IMG/VR virus record: IMGVR_UViG_3300049423_000014
Coordinates: 1-24,851 of that record
Length of the DNA: 24,851 nucleotides
Direction: 5' to 3' (one strand)
Origin: a virus
Position 1 is the first letter of the stretch. Every line of letters starts with the position of its first letter. The position numbers were made by a program, and so were the translations under genes. The notes beneath the pieces were generated by a model. That model saw only the letters and a list, made by a program, of their open reading frames with translations, ran no database searches and was not told where the DNA came from. Of the stretch, positions 22,735 to 24,851 are shown piece by piece.

Positions 22735-23382
22735 ATGCCAAGCACCGCCATCTCAGCCCAAGGCTCCACCGTCAGTATTGGCACGACCACCGGGTCGGCG
22801 CTCACCATCACCGCCGTCTCACTCACGAACCCTTGCCGGGTCACGCTCTCAGCGGTCACCGCATTGAACAAGGGTGATGTGATCACCATCGCTGGTGTCG
22901 TTGGCACCACTCAGCTTAACGGCAACAGCTTTGTTGTGCAGTACATCGAACCTACGACCAAGATCGTCACCCTCGCTGGAGTAGACGCGACTGGTTATAC
23001 GACCTACACCAGTGGCGGTACCGCCACCCCAGTGCAGTGGACCAAAATTTCCAACGTCAAGAGTTACAGCGGTTTTGACGGCTCAGCCTCCGAGATTGAG
23101 CGCACCAACTTTGACTCCACGGCCAAGGAATTCATTCTTGGCCTCTTTGATCCCGGGGCATTTGCCATCGAGGTCGACCAGGACAACAGCGATGCAGGTC
23201 AATTGGCCCTGATGACTGCGCTGGTGACCGGCGTGGCCAAGAGCTTCAAGTTGCTTCTGCCCAACGGCAACACAGCAACTTTCACGGCCTACGTGAAGAA
23301 ATTCAACAGCCAGGGCGCAGTGGATCAGGCGATCCGACGTTCGGCTGAACTGCGCATTTCCGGCTCCATCACCTGGGCCTAA
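22735..23382 (+). CDS. Major tail tube protein with inserted FCCH-like domain
   Basis: A 215-residue tail tube subunit. The C-terminal two thirds (KSYSGFDGSASEIERTNFDSTA near 110, LALMTALVTGVAKSFKLLLP, and the final AELRISGSITW) match lambda V/HK97-type tube proteins. Residues about 25-98 (ITAVSLTNP, KGDVITIAGVVG, LNGNSFVV, VDATGYTTYTSGGT) resemble the E1_FCCH-like module recurrent in phage proteins, probably displayed on the tail surface. A good AGGAG lies ahead of the ATG at 22735. Confidence 0.87.
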   Translation: MPSTAISAQGSTVSIGTTTGSALTITAVSLTNPCRVTLSAVTALNKGDVITIAGVVGTTQLNGNSFVVQYIEPTTKIVTLAGVDATGYTTYTSGGTATPVQWTKISNVKSYSGFDGSASEIERTNFDSTAKEFILGLFDPGAFAIEVDQDNSDAGQLALMTALVTGVAKSFKLLLPNGNTATFTAYVKKFNSQGAVDQAIRRSAELRISGSITWA

Positions 23383-23399
23383 TCTTTTCAAGGACTCTT

Positions 23400-23843
23400 A
23401 TGACTCTACTTTCTAAAACCGCCATCCTTTGCGCCAACGACCTTCAAACAGAGGACGTCGAAGTCCCCGAATGGGGTGGTGCCGTGCGCGTGCGCAGTTT
23501 CACGGGTCGCGAGCGTGATGCCTTTGAGGCCAGCATGGTCCGTGGCGAGGGCAAGGACCGCAAGGTTGATCTGACCAATATGCGCGCGCGTCTGGTGGGC
23601 CTCACAGTAGTTGATGAGGGCGGCCAGCGCCTGTTTACCGACGAAGAGGTGGATCTGCTCGGTGCCAAATCTGGCGCTGCATTGGACCGGGTTTTTGCCA
23701 TTGCGCAAAAGCTCAATGGCTTGTCGGGCGCAGATGTGGAGGAACTCACAAAAAACTCCAGCGGCGTCCCGAGCGCCGTTTCTACTTCCGACTCTGCCTT
23801 GCCCTTGGATTCCAACACCCTGACCATCTCCTCGGGAGTCTAA
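23400..23843 (+). CDS. Tail assembly chaperone G
   Basis: A 147-residue protein in the position of lambda G, between tail tube and tape measure genes. The N-terminal part (EVPEWGGAVRVRSFTGRERDAFEASMV) is common to the family. It helps assemble tube protein around the tape measure and is not part of the virion. AAGGA lies before the ATG. At codons 118-119 the sequence A AAA AAC allows a -1 shift to make a longer GT form; the unshifted frame ends in a Ser/Thr-rich tail with no homology that I recognise. Confidence 0.9.
   Translation: MTLLSKTAILCANDLQTEDVEVPEWGGAVRVRSFTGRERDAFEASMVRGEGKDRKVDLTNMRARLVGLTVVDEGGQRLFTDEEVDLLGAKSGAALDRVFAIAQKLNGLSGADVEELTKNSSGVPSAVSTSDSALPLDSNTLTISSGV
23738..23780 (+). 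promoter_or_regulatory. Programmed -1 ribosomal frameshift site
   Basis: The slippery heptamer A AAA AAC occupies 23750-23756 in the zero frame of G. An internal Shine-Dalgarno-like GGAGGAA lies at 23738-23744, as in dnaX-type sites. A seven-pair stem (23760-23766 with 23774-23780, one G-T pair, seven-base loop) follows after three bases. All three elements of a bacterial -1 site are present. Confidence 0.85.
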
Positions 23844-24103
23844 GTTCGCAGCAGGTTGCGGAGTGGATGGCGTTTGCCTCTCTGGAAGGCCTGCCAGACA
23901 TGCGCGCTGACTTTGGCTTTGGCCAGGTCTGCGCCACGCTGGCCAACGTCCATCGCCGCGAAGGTCAGGACCCGTACCAGGCCGATGACTTCATGCCGGG
24001 ACTGCGAACTGCAGAGCCTGCCGCCACCAAAGGTGCCGATGCTCCGCCCGATGCGGAGGCACACAGCCGTTTGATCTCAGCCCTTTTGGGTAAAAAGGAA
24101 TAA
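23756..24103 (+). CDS. T extension of tail assembly chaperone GT, made by -1 frameshift
   Basis: After slippage the ribosome reads LQRRPERRFYFRLCLALG, then LSSQQVAEWMAFASLEGLP, to a stop at 24103, giving a GT fusion of about 234 residues. The SSxxxAEWMAF segment is the usual DUF4035/T-type signature that binds the tape measure or tail tube protein. Part of this signature lies upstream of the first in-frame ATG (23867), which shows that the frame is entered by shifting and not by a separate start. It ends seven bases before the tape measure ATG. Confidence 0.85.
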   Translation, partial: LQRRPERRFYFRLCLALGFQHPDHLLGSLSSQQVAEWMAFASLEGLPDMRADFGFGQVCATLANVHRREGQDPYQADDFMPGLRTAEPAATKGADAPPDAEAHSRLISALLGKKE

Positions 24104-24110
24104 ATCCCCC

Positions 24111-24851
24111 ATGGCAACCCTCGCCAGTCTCGTGGTCAGCCTCGAGGCCAATGTCGCTCGCTTTGAATCCGACCTTAACAAGGCAGAGTTCATGGCAAAA
24201 AAAGCCATGGACACCATCGGCAATGTGTCGGAAACCGCCATGAAGGCGGTCAAGGGCGCAGTAATGGCTATGGCGGCGGCATACACCTTTGACGCTTTTG
24301 CTGATGGCATCAAGGGGGCGATTGCCTCAGCGGGCGAACTTGATCAAATGGCCAAGAAGACCGGTGCGACGGTTGAAGCCCTCTCGGGCTTGAAGTCGGC
24401 AGCCAAACTCTCGGGCACCAGCCTAGAAGAGGTCGGTGGCGGCTTGCAAAAGCTCTCGAAAGCCATGTTCGAAGCGGCAGGAGGCAGCCAAAAACAGTCC
24501 GACTTGTTCAAATCGCTCGGCGTTGAGGTCACCGACTCATCGGGGAAGTTGCGCGAGTCCGGCGAAGTCATGCTGGATCTGGCCAAGAAGCTCGATTCCA
24601 TGGATAGCAGCACACAGGCTGTGGCAACAGCCCAGATGCTGCTGGGCAAGCGCGGCGCTGAGCTGCTGCCATTCATGCAGGACTTAGCAGAAATTGGCGA
24701 ACTCAACGCCAAGGTCACATCGGAGATGGCCGCAGAAGCAGACCTGTACGAGAAGAACCTCGTGCGCCTGGAGGGCAGGAAAAAGTCGCTTTACAACACC
24801 ATTGCCTCGGCCTTACTGCCGGTGATGCGTGACTTCACCGATGCTTTGCTG
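24111..24851 (+). CDS. Tail tape measure protein, 5' part (runs off the window)
   Basis: The first 247 residues are present and the frame stays open to the window end. The N-terminus (ATLASLVVSLEANVARFESDL) and the segment GELDQMAKKTGATVEALSGLKSAAKLSG, then LEEVGGGLQKLSKAM, are standard for siphovirus tape measure proteins, which set tail length and may help DNA ejection. A moderately hydrophobic Ala/Met-rich helix occurs near residues 45-65. The ATG at 24111 has AAAAAGGAA 10 bases upstream, overlapping the end of GT. Total length cannot be told from this window. Confidence 0.93.
   Translation, partial: MATLASLVVSLEANVARFESDLNKAEFMAKKAMDTIGNVSETAMKAVKGAVMAMAAAYTFDAFADGIKGAIASAGELDQMAKKTGATVEALSGLKSAAKLSGTSLEEVGGGLQKLSKAMFEAAGGSQKQSDLFKSLGVEVTDSSGKLRESGEVMLDLAKKLDSMDSSTQAVATAQMLLGKRGAELLPFMQDLAEIGELNAKVTSEMAAEADLYEKNLVRLEGRKKSLYNTIASALLPVMRDFTDALL

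Noticed and set aside
23867-24103. An independent 78-residue gene after chaperone G
   Set aside because: The conserved T-type sequence starts upstream of this ATG in the same frame and joins G through a slippery heptamer, so it is the GT extension.

Overview
The window is a piece of a tailed temperate phage or prophage of the HK97/lambda-like siphovirus type. It runs from an early replication-recombination block through DNA packaging, capsid and head-tail joining to the start of the tail tape measure gene. The moderately GC-rich coding sequence and the general look of the proteins suggest a betaproteobacterial host (Burkholderiales, perhaps Comamonadaceae). That placement is an impression, not a database result. 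No integrase, repressor, lysis gene or tRNA is visible, so the lysogeny and lysis regions must lie outside.

Layout. (1) 13-2216: two translationally coupled genes of unknown function; the second has a zinc ribbon and a winged-helix-like tail, and a strong terminator follows. (2) 2463-11084: a dense forward operon, mostly with 1-4 base start/stop overlaps. It encodes a small helix-turn-helix protein, an unknown protein, a Sak4-like RecA-fold ATPase, a probable ssDNA-binding protein, an SF2 helicase with a zinc cluster, a small zinc protein, a Cas4-like PD-(D/E)XK nuclease with four cysteines, a TOPRIM primase-helicase, a RuvC-like resolvase and a DUF6362-like HTH protein. Between primase-helicase and resolvase domain lies a dense array of ten 9-base iteron-like repeats, the best candidate here for a replication origin or operator. 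(3) 11085-14420: a terminator, a ParB-methyltransferase fusion, a four-gene cassette on the opposite strand (12512-13809), an HNH nuclease and a G-rich gap that may hold the packaging site. (4) 14421-24851: small and large terminase, portal, S49-type protease, HK97-fold capsid, a capsid-adjacent protein, connector, head closure and tail completion proteins, a tail tube protein with an inserted FCCH-like domain, tail assembly chaperones G and GT made by a -1 frameshift, and the 5' part of the tape measure gene.

The early block looks like a self-contained machinery for primed replication and annealing-based recombination (ATPase, SSB, helicase, exonuclease, primase, resolvase) without its own DNA polymerase. 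Packaging and head genes follow the usual HK97 order: HNH, TerS, TerL, portal, protease, capsid, connectors, tail.

Items most worth a second look are the repeat array at 9922-10069 inside an open reading frame, the reverse-strand cassette whose last gene overlaps the methyltransferase tail by 141 bases, the unknown gene pair at the left end, and the well-formed A AAA AAC frameshift site at 23750-23756.
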